From contig JASHOF010000108.1 of assembly GCA_030041255.1 (NCBI GenBank), forward strand, positions 1 to 58,888: a DNA stretch of 58,888 bases. The letters run 5' to 3'. The notes below the pieces were generated by a model that ran no database searches, was not told where the DNA came from, and saw only the letters and a list, made by a program, of their open reading frames with translations. The position numbers were made by a program, and so were the translations under genes. This stretch comes from Acetobacteraceae bacterium (GTDB lineage Bacteria; Pseudomonadota; Alphaproteobacteria; Acetobacterales; Acetobacteraceae). Each line of letters opens with the position of its first letter. Within the stretch, counting starts at the first letter, position 1. Positions 9,128 through 17,226 of this stretch are shown here, piece by piece.

Positions 9128-10084
9128 CTAATCTGCCGTGCCCCTGATCAGGCGCTGTCCCTGCAACACGGCCAGGCGGCGAATCGCAAGCCATCCCGGC
9201 GCCAGGAGGCCGTTGCGGGCAAACCGCATGGTCAGCAGCAGCAACAGCCCGAACAGCACCAGGCGCCACTGACCGTAGCTGCGCAGCGCCTCGACCATGA
9301 ATTCGACGGCGATCGCGCCTGCGACAACCCCGGGAAGCGTCTCCACCCCGCCCACGATCGCCATCGCCACCACCAGCCCCATCTGGTCCTGCGAAGCGAC
9401 ATCGGGTGTCAGAATGCCGATATAGGGCGCATAGAATCCGCCGGCCAGGCCCGCCACGCCGCTCGCGATCGCGCAGGCGAGAATGCGGAATCGGGTCACC
9501 TTCACGCCCGCCGCCGCTGCTGCCTGCTCGTTCTCGCGGATGGCACGGAAGAAGAGGCCCCAGCGTGATGCCAGCACCAGCATCATCCCCACAACCGAAA
9601 CCACCAGCAGGGCCAGGATCAGGTAATAGTAGGGAAGATCGGTTTGGGCGTGAAAGAGTTGCGGCACATTGAGCCCGCCCGGCCCGCCGGTGATTTCGTT
9701 CTCGGTGACGATCGTGATGCGCAGAACTTCCGAGAATGCCATCGTAAAGATGGCAAGATAGGGCCCGCTCATGCGGAGGCAGGTCCAGCCCACTCCGGCA
9801 CCGATCAGCGCCGCTGCCACGATGCCCGCCAGCATGCCCAAAGGCAACGGAACATGCAGCGAAACAGCGAGTATGCCCGCCGTGTAGCCGCCGATGGCGA
9901 CGAACGCCACGTGCCCGAACGAGAACTGGCCGGCAAAACCCGCCAGCAACGACCAGCTTGCGGCGATGATCGCATAGATCATCCCGATGATCATGACATG
10001 CAGCCAGTAGGCATTGACGAGGAACGGAAAGGCCGCCGCCAGGCCCGCGAGCAACAGTGAGAGCAGGATATCGGGGGCGCGCAC
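9128..10084 (-). CDS. livM: Branched-chain amino acid-type ABC transporter permease (LivM-like)
   Basis: A 318-residue inner-membrane permease with roughly nine hydrophobic segments, including GMIYAIIAASWSLLAGFAGQFSFGHVAF, which is the LivM family signature, and the EAA-like loop RAIRENEQAAAAAGVKVTRF that contacts the ATPases. GGVETLPGVVAGAIAVEFM is the conserved C-terminal segment. The start appears to be GTG at 10084; the upstream permease ends 2 bases before it. It forms the translocation pore with the LivH-like protein. Confidence 0.92.
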   Translation of the reverse strand: MRAPDILLSLLLAGLAAAFPFLVNAYWLHVMIIGMIYAIIAASWSLLAGFAGQFSFGHVAFVAIGGYTAGILAVSLHVPLPLGMLAGIVAAALIGAGVGWTCLRMSGPYLAIFTMAFSEVLRITIVTENEITGGPGGLNVPQLFHAQTDLPYYYLILALLVVSVVGMMLVLASRWGLFFRAIRENEQAAAAAGVKVTRFRILACAIASGVAGLAGGFYAPYIGILTPDVASQDQMGLVVAMAIVGGVETLPGVVAGAIAVEFMVEALRSYGQWRLVLFGLLLLLTMRFARNGLLAPGWLAIRRLAVLQGQRLIRGTAD

Positions 10085-10086
10085 GC

Positions 10087-10989
10087 CTATTCCATCGCGG
10101 CGTGGTGGCGGCCGAAGATGCCGGTCGGGCGGAACAGCAGCACCAGCATCATGATGAAGAGGCCGAACGCATTGGCGTAGGAAGGCCCGCGATTGGGATC
10201 CGGCAGGAAGGCGATGAACAGATTCTCGGACAGGCCGAGCAGAATGCCGGCAATGATGCTCCCCGAGACCGAACCGAGACCGCCCAGGATGACGATCACG
10301 AACGCCTGCGTGTCGGGAACGAGGCCCATGGAGGGCGAGAGGGAATAGATGGGCGCCACCAGCGCGCCGGCGCCGCCGGCCAGCGCGCCACCGAGCCCGA
10401 AGGCAAACATGTACATGCGCTCGGAATTGATGCCGACGATCGAGGCCGATTCGCGTGACTGGCTGACGGCATTCAGCGCCTGGCCCCAGACGGTGCGATT
10501 GAGGAAGAAGATCAGCAGAACCAGGATCAGGAGTCCGCCGCCCGCGGCAACCAGCCGGTCATAGGAGATGATGAGACCGCCCAGGACCAGATCACCGTCG
10601 AAGAAGGAAGGCGGGCGCAGCGGAAAGGGTCCGAAGATGATGATGGCGATGTTGCGCAGGAAGACCGCAAGGCCGAACGTGATCAGGATCCCGTAATCGG
10701 ACTTGCGCTCCATCCCCGGGCTGTAGAGGGGGGTGAGCAGCCCGCGCTCGATCGCGACGGCAAAGGCAAAGCTGATCGCCATCGCCGCCACCACCGCCGG
10801 TAGCGGCGGCACCCCGGCCAGCGTGATGACATAGTATCCAAAGTAGCCGCCCATCATGTACAGCTCGCCATGCGCGAAATTCACGATCTTGAGCAAGGCG
10901 AAGATGATCGTGAGCCCGGTCGCGATCAGCGCGTAGATCACGCCGATGACGATTCCGTTGGCGGACTGAATCAGGAAATAGTCGAGCAT
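10087..10989 (-). CDS. livH: Branched-chain amino acid-type ABC transporter permease (LivH-like)
   Basis: A 300-residue membrane permease. GVIYALIATGLTIIFALLKIVNFAHGELYM is the standard LivH opening, and GGLGSVSGSIIAGILLGLSENLF is the closing motif. The cytoplasmic coupling loop includes GQALNAVSQSRESASIVGI. The ATG at 10989 has a GGAAGG ribosome site about 5 bases ahead. It lies 103 bases downstream of the binding-protein gene and is followed by livM after 2 bases. It forms a heterodimeric pore with LivM. Confidence 0.93.
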   Translation of the reverse strand: MLDYFLIQSANGIVIGVIYALIATGLTIIFALLKIVNFAHGELYMMGGYFGYYVITLAGVPPLPAVVAAMAISFAFAVAIERGLLTPLYSPGMERKSDYGILITFGLAVFLRNIAIIIFGPFPLRPPSFFDGDLVLGGLIISYDRLVAAGGGLLILVLLIFFLNRTVWGQALNAVSQSRESASIVGINSERMYMFAFGLGGALAGGAGALVAPIYSLSPSMGLVPDTQAFVIVILGGLGSVSGSIIAGILLGLSENLFIAFLPDPNRGPSYANAFGLFIMMLVLLFRPTGIFGRHHAAME

Positions 10990-11092
10990 GTCGGCCTTCC
11001 GGGCAGCAAGGCTTTGCTCGGCCGGTGCGGCTTGCGGAGCCGGGCTGTCACGGGGCAGAATGCACTGCCGCCGCGACAGCCCGCACTACGGT

Positions 11093-12379
11093 TCAGGCCG
11101 TGGGCTTCTTGTAGAGGTACGGGACAGTCGCGTATTTCTTCGGCCAGACGATCGGGGCATCGAACGAAGACTGGTCCTGCGCGTTGTACTGCAGGATCGA
11201 TTCCGGCGCATCCATGTACTGGTGATAGGCCCACGCGGGATCCTTGCTTGTCGAGTAGGTGTAGAGCCCGCGCGTGCCGACCCAGTGCAGGGTCTCGAGG
11301 CCGTGGATGATCGCTTCCGGGGCCGTGCTGCCACTATTCTTTATCGCCTCGGCAAGATTCCAGACCGCATCGTAGGCCTCCATCGCAGAGCCTGGCGGGT
11401 CGGTCTTGTACTTCGCGTTGAAGGCCGCAACGAATGCCTTGGTCTTGTCGTTCCAGGCGGATTTGGGCAGCCCGACATTCTCGCAGATCAGCCAGAGCCC
11501 GGCCTTGCCGACGTTCTTCCAGAAAGTCGGATCGACGGCCTCGCCGCCGGAAACGAAAAGTGCGGTGTTCGCCGTCGGCGCGAAGCCGAGCGAATGCGAC
11601 TCCCGTGTCATCGGATAGGCGCCGGCCTCGCCGTACAGCACCAGGAAAAGATCGAATGGCGGATTGTTGGCTTTAAGCCGCAGCACCTGCGCCGTGAAGT
11701 CTGTTGCCTGCGGGTCGGCCGTATAGAGCTGGAAGGGCGTCTTGTGCGCCGTCAGCACGTCCGCCACTCCTTTGCGCCAGGCAAGCCCGATATCGTCCTG
11801 CTCGCAAAGCAATGCCGCATTCTTGAACCCGGCGGCGACGATCCAGTCCCCGATCATCACATCGAGCAGCGGGAAGGTGATCGAATTGCGGAATACCTGC
11901 GGGTAGCCCTTCGCGGTGACCTCCTGCGACCAGACATCGCAGGCGAGGAACGGAACGTTGTATTTATGAACCACCTCCATCTCGGCCAGCGCCACCGAGC
12001 TGTGGAATTCGCCGAAGATGGCCGCCACCTTGTCCTGCACGCACAGCCGCTCCGCCGCCGCGGTGCCTTCGGCCGCCATGCCGCGCGTGTCCTGGTACAG
12101 GATCTCGATCGGACGGCCGAGCACGCCACCCTGCTTATTGATGTCATCCGCCGCCATCGCTGAGGCATATTTCATCAAGAGCCCCTCGGCGTAGCCGCCG
12201 GGCGGCGAAAGTGGCCCGACCCAGCCGAGCTTGACCGGCTCGGCGGCGCGCGCCGGCCGCCCGAAAACCGGCAGCGTTGCGGCCGCCCCGGCGGAGGCAA
12301 GTGCCAGCACATCGCGCCGTGGCAGTGCCCGCTTCCCGTTGATTCCGCTCGATCCTCGCTTTGTGTGCTCGCCGGTCAT
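11093..12379 (-). CDS. Periplasmic amino-acid-type ABC substrate-binding protein, Tat signal
   Basis: A 428-residue type I periplasmic binding protein (Peripla_BP_6/LivJ-like), the specificity component for the LivHMGF proteins encoded downstream. The N-terminus has a twin-arginine export signal (LPRRDVLALASAGAAATL) ending near ARAAE. The mature domain starts VKLGWVGPLSPPGGYAEG, and GRPIEILYQDTRG and AAIFGEFHSSVALA are lobe-1 signatures. The ATG at 12379 was chosen over a frame reaching 12553, because the upstream residues are Arg-rich and non-conserved while the Tat signal starts properly here. It follows prmA by 70 bases. The ligand is not predictable; relatives bind branched amino acids, amides or aromatic acids. 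Confidence 0.92.
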   Translation of the reverse strand: MTGEHTKRGSSGINGKRALPRRDVLALASAGAAATLPVFGRPARAAEPVKLGWVGPLSPPGGYAEGLLMKYASAMAADDINKQGGVLGRPIEILYQDTRGMAAEGTAAAERLCVQDKVAAIFGEFHSSVALAEMEVVHKYNVPFLACDVWSQEVTAKGYPQVFRNSITFPLLDVMIGDWIVAAGFKNAALLCEQDDIGLAWRKGVADVLTAHKTPFQLYTADPQATDFTAQVLRLKANNPPFDLFLVLYGEAGAYPMTRESHSLGFAPTANTALFVSGGEAVDPTFWKNVGKAGLWLICENVGLPKSAWNDKTKAFVAAFNAKYKTDPPGSAMEAYDAVWNLAEAIKNSGSTAPEAIIHGLETLHWVGTRGLYTYSTSKDPAWAYHQYMDAPESILQYNAQDQSSFDAPIVWPKKYATVPYLYKKPTA

Positions 12380-12449
12380 GGATGTTTCCTTCCTGGTCCC
12401 CTTGCATCGAAAGCCTGGCTTGCTGCCGGGCCCTCGGCGCCGTCGCGAT

Positions 12450-13466
12450 TCAGTACGGGAGACGCCGGCACTCCGCAAGATCCTGGGGCCCGGCATCGGC
12501 CGCTCCCTGCCCGGTCTCCGCCGGCATCCGCGCGCGCAATGCGAACGGCGCACGCAGGATCAGTGTCGTCCAGCCATCGAGCGTCATCCGTCGCACGAGC
12601 ACGATCCCGTCCCCCCGGTACGCGGCCAGAACCATCCGCGCCTGCCGCGCCAGCAGGCCAGACAACACTGCTCGCCCGCCCGGCGCCAGCCGCCGCGACA
12701 GTGGCCGCGCCATTGCCGCCAGCGGTCGCGCCAGTATGTTTGCGAGCACGAGATCGAAGCATCGCGCACAGCGGATCGCAGGGGCCTTCCACCCCTCGCC
12801 CGGCGCCCCCTGCACCAGCCGGCCGAGCCCATTGGCACGGATGTTGCGCCGCGCGGTTCGCACCGCGTCGGGATCGCTGTCGATCGCCAGCACCGGCCGG
12901 TGCCAGAGCCTTGCCGCCGCGAGGGCAAGAATACCGGAACCCGTTCCGAGATCGAGCACTCTTCCGGGCCGGCGCCACGCCAGCCGCTCGAGCGCCAGCA
13001 GGCAACCGCGCGTCGAAGCATGCTCGCCGGAACCGAAGGCCATCGCCGCATCGACCATCAGCTCAATCCTTCCCGCCGTCCGCTTCGTTCCAAGGTGGCT
13101 GCCTCGGATCACGAAGCGCCGTCCGATGCGCTGTTCCGGGAACGCTGTGCGCGCGTGCAAAAGCCAGCCGCCCGCTTCCGTCGGCGCGCGCTCGATCGGC
13201 ATGGCCGAGCCGCTCGCCGCCGCGGCGAGCGCAAGTGCCAGCTCGAGCGCCGCCTCGCCACTGCCCGCCTCGCGCACCGCTTCGACGAGGCACCGCCCGC
13301 CGCCGGCATCGAACCAGGCGACGCTCAGCGACTGCGGCTCCAGCGCCGCCCGATAGGCAGCGACCGCTTGTTCCGGAACCAGCAGACGAAGGGTCTCCAG
13401 CGGCCCTCCCTTGCGCCTCACGTGGAAGGCCCTTCCTTTCCAGTACTGGAATGAAGTTCCGGGCAT
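12450..13466 (-). CDS. prmA: Ribosomal protein L11 methyltransferase
   Basis: A SAM-dependent methyltransferase that trimethylates ribosomal protein L11. The C-terminal Rossmann domain shows the SAM loop VLDLGTGSGILALAAARL, the acidic end of strand 2 (AIDSDPDAVRTARRNI), and the catalytic-site VLANILARPL typical of PrmA. AMAFGSGEHASTRGCLLALE is the conserved substrate/SAM segment. The N-terminal part is the less conserved L11-recognition domain. Starting at the ATG 13464-13466 gives 338 residues, slightly longer than the usual 290-300. A frame open to 13745 adds unconserved residues. The tail after RAPFALRARMP is also extra. It is oriented toward the ABC importer cluster and may be co-transcribed with it. 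Confidence 0.9.
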   Translation of the reverse strand: MPGTSFQYWKGRAFHVRRKGGPLETLRLLVPEQAVAAYRAALEPQSLSVAWFDAGGGRCLVEAVREAGSGEAALELALALAAAASGSAMPIERAPTEAGGWLLHARTAFPEQRIGRRFVIRGSHLGTKRTAGRIELMVDAAMAFGSGEHASTRGCLLALERLAWRRPGRVLDLGTGSGILALAAARLWHRPVLAIDSDPDAVRTARRNIRANGLGRLVQGAPGEGWKAPAIRCARCFDLVLANILARPLAAMARPLSRRLAPGGRAVLSGLLARQARMVLAAYRGDGIVLVRRMTLDGWTTLILRAPFALRARMPAETGQGAADAGPQDLAECRRLPY

Positions 13467-13767
13467 TCCACAATGATGGCGCACGCCGCGCAAACATGCG
13501 ACGGACCCGGCAGCAAGCGAAAGGGGACGAAAGGCCCCTGAATATAGAGAGTAGTGTGCCGACCGCGACGGTGCATCCCGTGGTATCAAGCGTTGGAGTC
13601 GGCACACTAGCGCGCGCAGCGCCATCGTGACACCGCTCCATGAATCCGGGTATGAGGCTTCTGCCACCGGCATGTATTCTCCCCGCGACCGCGGGCGGAG
13701 CGAACAGTGGCGGAGGAGATTTTCCCGGCGCCAGCGCCGTGGCATGAGAGTGCAGGGAGGGATGGCG
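13467..13767. other. Divergent intergenic region between prmA and aldehyde dehydrogenase
   Basis: About 300 bases with no supported gene, between divergent prmA (minus) and aldehyde dehydrogenase (plus). It must hold both promoters. The only structure I see is a perfect 12-base inverted repeat, listed separately, and the GGGAGG ribosome site of the dehydrogenase at 13755-13760. Confidence 0.6.
13552..13609. promoter_or_regulatory. Perfect 12-base inverted repeat, candidate operator
   Basis: TAGTGTGCCGAC at 13552-13563 is matched by its exact reverse complement GTCGGCACACTA at 13598-13609, with 34 bases between. The arms sit in the middle of the prmA/aldehyde dehydrogenase divergent region. 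A centre-to-centre spacing of 46 bases could fit two operator half-sites on one face of the helix or a long-loop hairpin. The function is inferred from position only. Confidence 0.4.
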
Positions 13768-15252
13768 ATGGATTTGCAGCAATACGATCTCTATGTTGAC
13801 GGGCAGGCGCGCGTTGCCGCGACCAGCGAGCGATTCGAATCGTTCGATCCCTTTCGTGGCAAGCCGTGGGCGCTCCTCGGGCGTGGTGGTCCGGATGATG
13901 TGAATGCGGCGGTCGATGCCGCACACCGCGCCTTCCATGGCCCGGCCTGGCGCGGCATCAACGCAACGGGACGCGGGCGGCTGCTCAGCCGGCTTGGCGA
14001 TCTGATCGCGGAGAACGCCGAACGGCTCGGCCGCATCGAGACCAGGGACAACGGCAAGCTGCTCGCCGAGATGCTCGCCCAGGTCCGCTACATTCCGCAG
14101 TGGTTCTATTACTATGGCGGGCTCGCCGACAAGATCGAGGGTTCGGTCATCCCGGTCGACAAGCCCAAGATGTTCACCTTCACCCAGCACGAGCCGCTCG
14201 GCGTGGTCGCCATGATCACGCCCTGGAATTCGCCGCTGCTGCTCGCGGCGTGGAAGATGGCGCCGGCGCTGGCGGCGGGCAACACGATCGTCTGGAAGCC
14301 TTCGGAGTTCGCCTCCGTCTCGGCGCTGGAATTCGTTACCCTTGTTGAACGGGCCGGTTTCCCGCCGGGTGTGGTGAACGTGGTGACCGGCTTCGGCCCC
14401 GAAGTCGGCGAGACACTGGTGACCCATCCCAAGGTCGCCAAGATCGCCTTCACGGGCGGCGAGCGGACGGGCCAGCGGGTCTATGAACTGGCGGCGCGCG
14501 GGCTGAAACGGGTGACGCTCGAACTTGGAGGCAAATCGCCCAACATCGTGTTCGCGGATGCGAACCTCGACAATGCCGTCAAGGGCGTCATCTCCGGCAT
14601 CTTTGCCGCCAGCGGACAGACCTGCATCGCGGGCTCCCGCTTGCTGGTGCAGCGCTCGATTCACAACGAGTTCGTGGATCGTGTCGTGACATTCGCGGCG
14701 ACCGCGCGGATGGGCGATCCGAGCGATCTGGCAACCCAGGTCGGCCCCGTGACCACCCGGCCGCAATACGAACGGGTGCTCGACTTCATCGAGAGCGCCA
14801 AGCGGGAGGGCGCGCGCTGCCTTTTGGGCGGCGGTCCGGCAACGCGCCCGGAATGCGGGGAGGGCTGGTTCGTCGAGCCGACCATCTTCGGCGATGTCAC
14901 GCCCGCCATGCGCATCGCACGCGAGGAAGTCTTCGGCCCGGTCCTGGCGGTGCTGCCCTTCGACGACGATGACGACGCTGTCAGAATCGGCTGCGACATC
15001 CCCTATGGCCTCGCTGCGGGCGTCTGGACGGAGAATATCGGCCGCGCGCTCAGCATGGCGAAGCGGCTGGAAGCAGGCACGGTGTGGGTGAATACGTACC
15101 GCGCCGTCAGCTACATGGTGCCGTTCGGGGGTTACAAGCGCTCCGGCATCGGCCGCGAAAGCGGCAAAGACATGATCCACGAATATCTGCAAACGAAGAG
15201 CGTCTGGATCGACACCGGAAGCGAAGTCCCGAATCCGTTCGTGATGCGCTGA
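13768..15252 (+). CDS. NAD(P)-dependent aldehyde dehydrogenase
   Basis: A 494-residue member of the aldehyde dehydrogenase superfamily that oxidises an aldehyde to its carboxylic acid. It has the oxyanion-hole Asn (ITPWNSP, Asn154), the cofactor segment WKPSEFAS, the general-base Glu in LELGGKSPN (Glu252), the nucleophile GQTCIAGSR (Cys286), EEVFGPVL, and the C-terminal PFGGYKRSGIGRE. The frame is open to 13627, but ATG 13768 has GGGAGG seven bases upstream; ATG 13762 is too close to that site. The gene stands alone between prmA and pbpC and ends 12 bases before the convergent pbpC stop. Substrate is unknown; betaine-aldehyde or aromatic aldehydes are possible from family breadth. Confidence 0.93.
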   Translation: MDLQQYDLYVDGQARVAATSERFESFDPFRGKPWALLGRGGPDDVNAAVDAAHRAFHGPAWRGINATGRGRLLSRLGDLIAENAERLGRIETRDNGKLLAEMLAQVRYIPQWFYYYGGLADKIEGSVIPVDKPKMFTFTQHEPLGVVAMITPWNSPLLLAAWKMAPALAAGNTIVWKPSEFASVSALEFVTLVERAGFPPGVVNVVTGFGPEVGETLVTHPKVAKIAFTGGERTGQRVYELAARGLKRVTLELGGKSPNIVFADANLDNAVKGVISGIFAASGQTCIAGSRLLVQRSIHNEFVDRVVTFAATARMGDPSDLATQVGPVTTRPQYERVLDFIESAKREGARCLLGGGPATRPECGEGWFVEPTIFGDVTPAMRIAREEVFGPVLAVLPFDDDDDAVRIGCDIPYGLAAGVWTENIGRALSMAKRLEAGTVWVNTYRAVSYMVPFGGYKRSGIGRESGKDMIHEYLQTKSVWIDTGSEVPNPFVMR

Positions 15253-15264
15253 ACAAAAGAAACG

Positions 15265-17226
15265 TCATGGACTGTCCTCTACGCGGATGTCCGAACTCGC
15301 CGCTCTGCCGTCCGCGTCGAGCACCGTGATGCGATAGAAGCCGGGGCCGGGCGGCGTCCATCCGGCCGCGCGCAGCGCCGGCACCGAAGGAAGTTTTCGC
15401 CCGTCGACCAGGAAAGTGAGTGGCCGCAACCCACCCATCGCCCGCAAGCGAACCGGGTCGAGCCCCCACAACACGGCACCCGGCGGGGGAAACAACAGGC
15501 TGAGCGGTTCCGCACTCGGCGCCTTCGCCAGGGCCAGCGCGTCTTCCGCCGGCATGCTGCTCAGCGGCTCCGCCGGCAACAGGCCGAAAATGCGTGCCAG
15601 CAGCGGCAAGGCCAGATCCGCGCTCGGTCCCCCCGGCAGCGGCGTGCCGTCAGGCCGCCCGATCCAGACTCCGACCACCATTCGCCGGTCGAAGCCGATT
15701 GCCCAGCGGTCGCGATTGCCCCAACTCGTCCCCGTCTTCCAGGCGATTCCCTGCGGGCCGAAGAAGGGGGACGGGCGTGTCAGGATGCCGGCGACAGTTT
15801 CGGCCGCGCCCGGCGGCAAGAGGCGCCTTGTGCCGGAACGCGCCTCCGCCGCCAGGCGCAACGTGTGCACCGTCCCGTCAGTGGCGAGCGCCCCGTAAAG
15901 CGCCACCAGCCGCCGCAAGGTCACGCCGCCGCCGCCCAGCACGACCGAAAGCGAGGGCTGGGCACGATCCGGCAGCGTCACGGGCTCGCCGGCCGCCGAA
16001 AGATCGGCAACGAACGAAGCGGAGCCAAGCCGTGCCAGCAGCCATACGGCCGGCAAATTCAGTGACATTTGCAGCGCTTCGCTGGCCGTGACCCGGCCGG
16101 CAAACACATGATCGAAATCTTCCGGTGAATAGGCGCCGAATCGCCGCGGAATGTCGTCGACGAGGGTATCCGGCCCGGCAATCCCGTCGCCGAAGGCCAG
16201 CGCATAGACGAATGGTTTCAGTGTCGAACCGGGCGAACGCACGGCGCGCGTGAGATCGAGGAATCCCGCCCGCTCCGGATTCGCCCAGTCCCCGGGATAA
16301 ATCGCGCGAATCTTTCCTGTCGCCGCTTCGCTGATCACCACCGCAAGCGACATCCTGGGCCCGAGTGTCGCCAGCGTCGATCGCGCCAGGCGATCGAGCG
16401 CGTTCTCGAGGCCGCCATCCAGCGTCGTGCGCACGTCATCGCGCTTTGCCACCAGCGGCGCGAGTGCAGCCGGCGCCACTTCAGGCAGGGCAAGAAGATG
16501 CCTCGGCAGCGGTGCGAGGTTGGCCGCCGCCGCCTCTTGCGGGCTCAGAAGATGCCGTCGCACCGCCAGCGCCAGGAGCCGTGCCCGCGCCTTTTCTGCC
16601 GCCGCCGGATGTTCGTCTGGCCTGAGCGCCTCCGGCCGTTCCGGAAGTGCTACGAGAAGCGCGATCTCCGCGGGGTCGAGCGCGCCTGGCGGCTTGCCGA
16701 ACCACTTCCAGGAGGCCGCCCTGAGCCCGACGACGTTCGATCCGAACGGTGCCAAGTCGAGCCAAAGGCTGAGGACCCTTCGATGCGAAAAGTCCGCCGT
16801 GAGCTGCAGCGCGCGCAGCGCCTCGATGATCTTCGCCCTGATCGTGCGCGGCCTCGGATGCAGCAGCCTCGCCACCTGCATCGCCAGCGTCGAGGCGCCG
16901 GAGACCACGTGCCCTGCTGCCAGAAGCTGCACGCTGGCGCGCAGCACGGCGAACGGGTTGACCCCGGGATGGTCGTAGAAGTAGCGGTCTTCGGAGGCGA
17001 TCAGCAGGTGCCGGAAGAGCGGCGGCGCCGCGCTTTCGTCTATCGGCAGCATCCATTGCCGGCTCGGGCCGAGAAAGGCTGCAATGGGCACGCCATTCCG
17101 GTCGCGTACCAGGCGCGCGGGTGCAGGAAGCCTTCCGAGTTCCGGCGGATAAAGCCGGTCGAGAATGTAAGCGGTGCCGAAAAGCACCGCCGCCGTGGCA
17201 AGCCCGGCCAGCACCAGCCGCCGCAT
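15265..17226 (-). CDS. pbpC: Penicillin-binding protein 1C (glycosyltransferase/transpeptidase)
   Basis: A 653-residue bifunctional class A-type PBP anchored by an N-terminal transmembrane helix. The GT51 domain (about residues 50-220) has the catalytic ASEDRYFYDHPGVNP (Glu79) and SGASTLAMQVARLL. The transpeptidase domain has SxxK at SPGSTLKPF (Ser334-Lys337), SLN at 388-390 and KTG at 497-499. A C-terminal BiPBP_C domain follows (LLFPPPGAVLWG, then FLVDGRKL). The ATG at 17226 overlaps the stop of the upstream macroglobulin gene (TGATG); a GTG one codon earlier is possible. Translational coupling to an alpha-2-macroglobulin gene is a conserved bacterial arrangement, thought to couple peptidoglycan repair to periplasmic protease defence. 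Confidence 0.96.
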   Translation of the reverse strand: MRRLVLAGLATAAVLFGTAYILDRLYPPELGRLPAPARLVRDRNGVPIAAFLGPSRQWMLPIDESAAPPLFRHLLIASEDRYFYDHPGVNPFAVLRASVQLLAAGHVVSGASTLAMQVARLLHPRPRTIRAKIIEALRALQLTADFSHRRVLSLWLDLAPFGSNVVGLRAASWKWFGKPPGALDPAEIALLVALPERPEALRPDEHPAAAEKARARLLALAVRRHLLSPQEAAAANLAPLPRHLLALPEVAPAALAPLVAKRDDVRTTLDGGLENALDRLARSTLATLGPRMSLAVVISEAATGKIRAIYPGDWANPERAGFLDLTRAVRSPGSTLKPFVYALAFGDGIAGPDTLVDDIPRRFGAYSPEDFDHVFAGRVTASEALQMSLNLPAVWLLARLGSASFVADLSAAGEPVTLPDRAQPSLSVVLGGGGVTLRRLVALYGALATDGTVHTLRLAAEARSGTRRLLPPGAAETVAGILTRPSPFFGPQGIAWKTGTSWGNRDRWAIGFDRRMVVGVWIGRPDGTPLPGGPSADLALPLLARIFGLLPAEPLSSMPAEDALALAKAPSAEPLSLLFPPPGAVLWGLDPVRLRAMGGLRPLTFLVDGRKLPSVPALRAAGWTPPGPGFYRITVLDADGRAASSDIRVEDSP

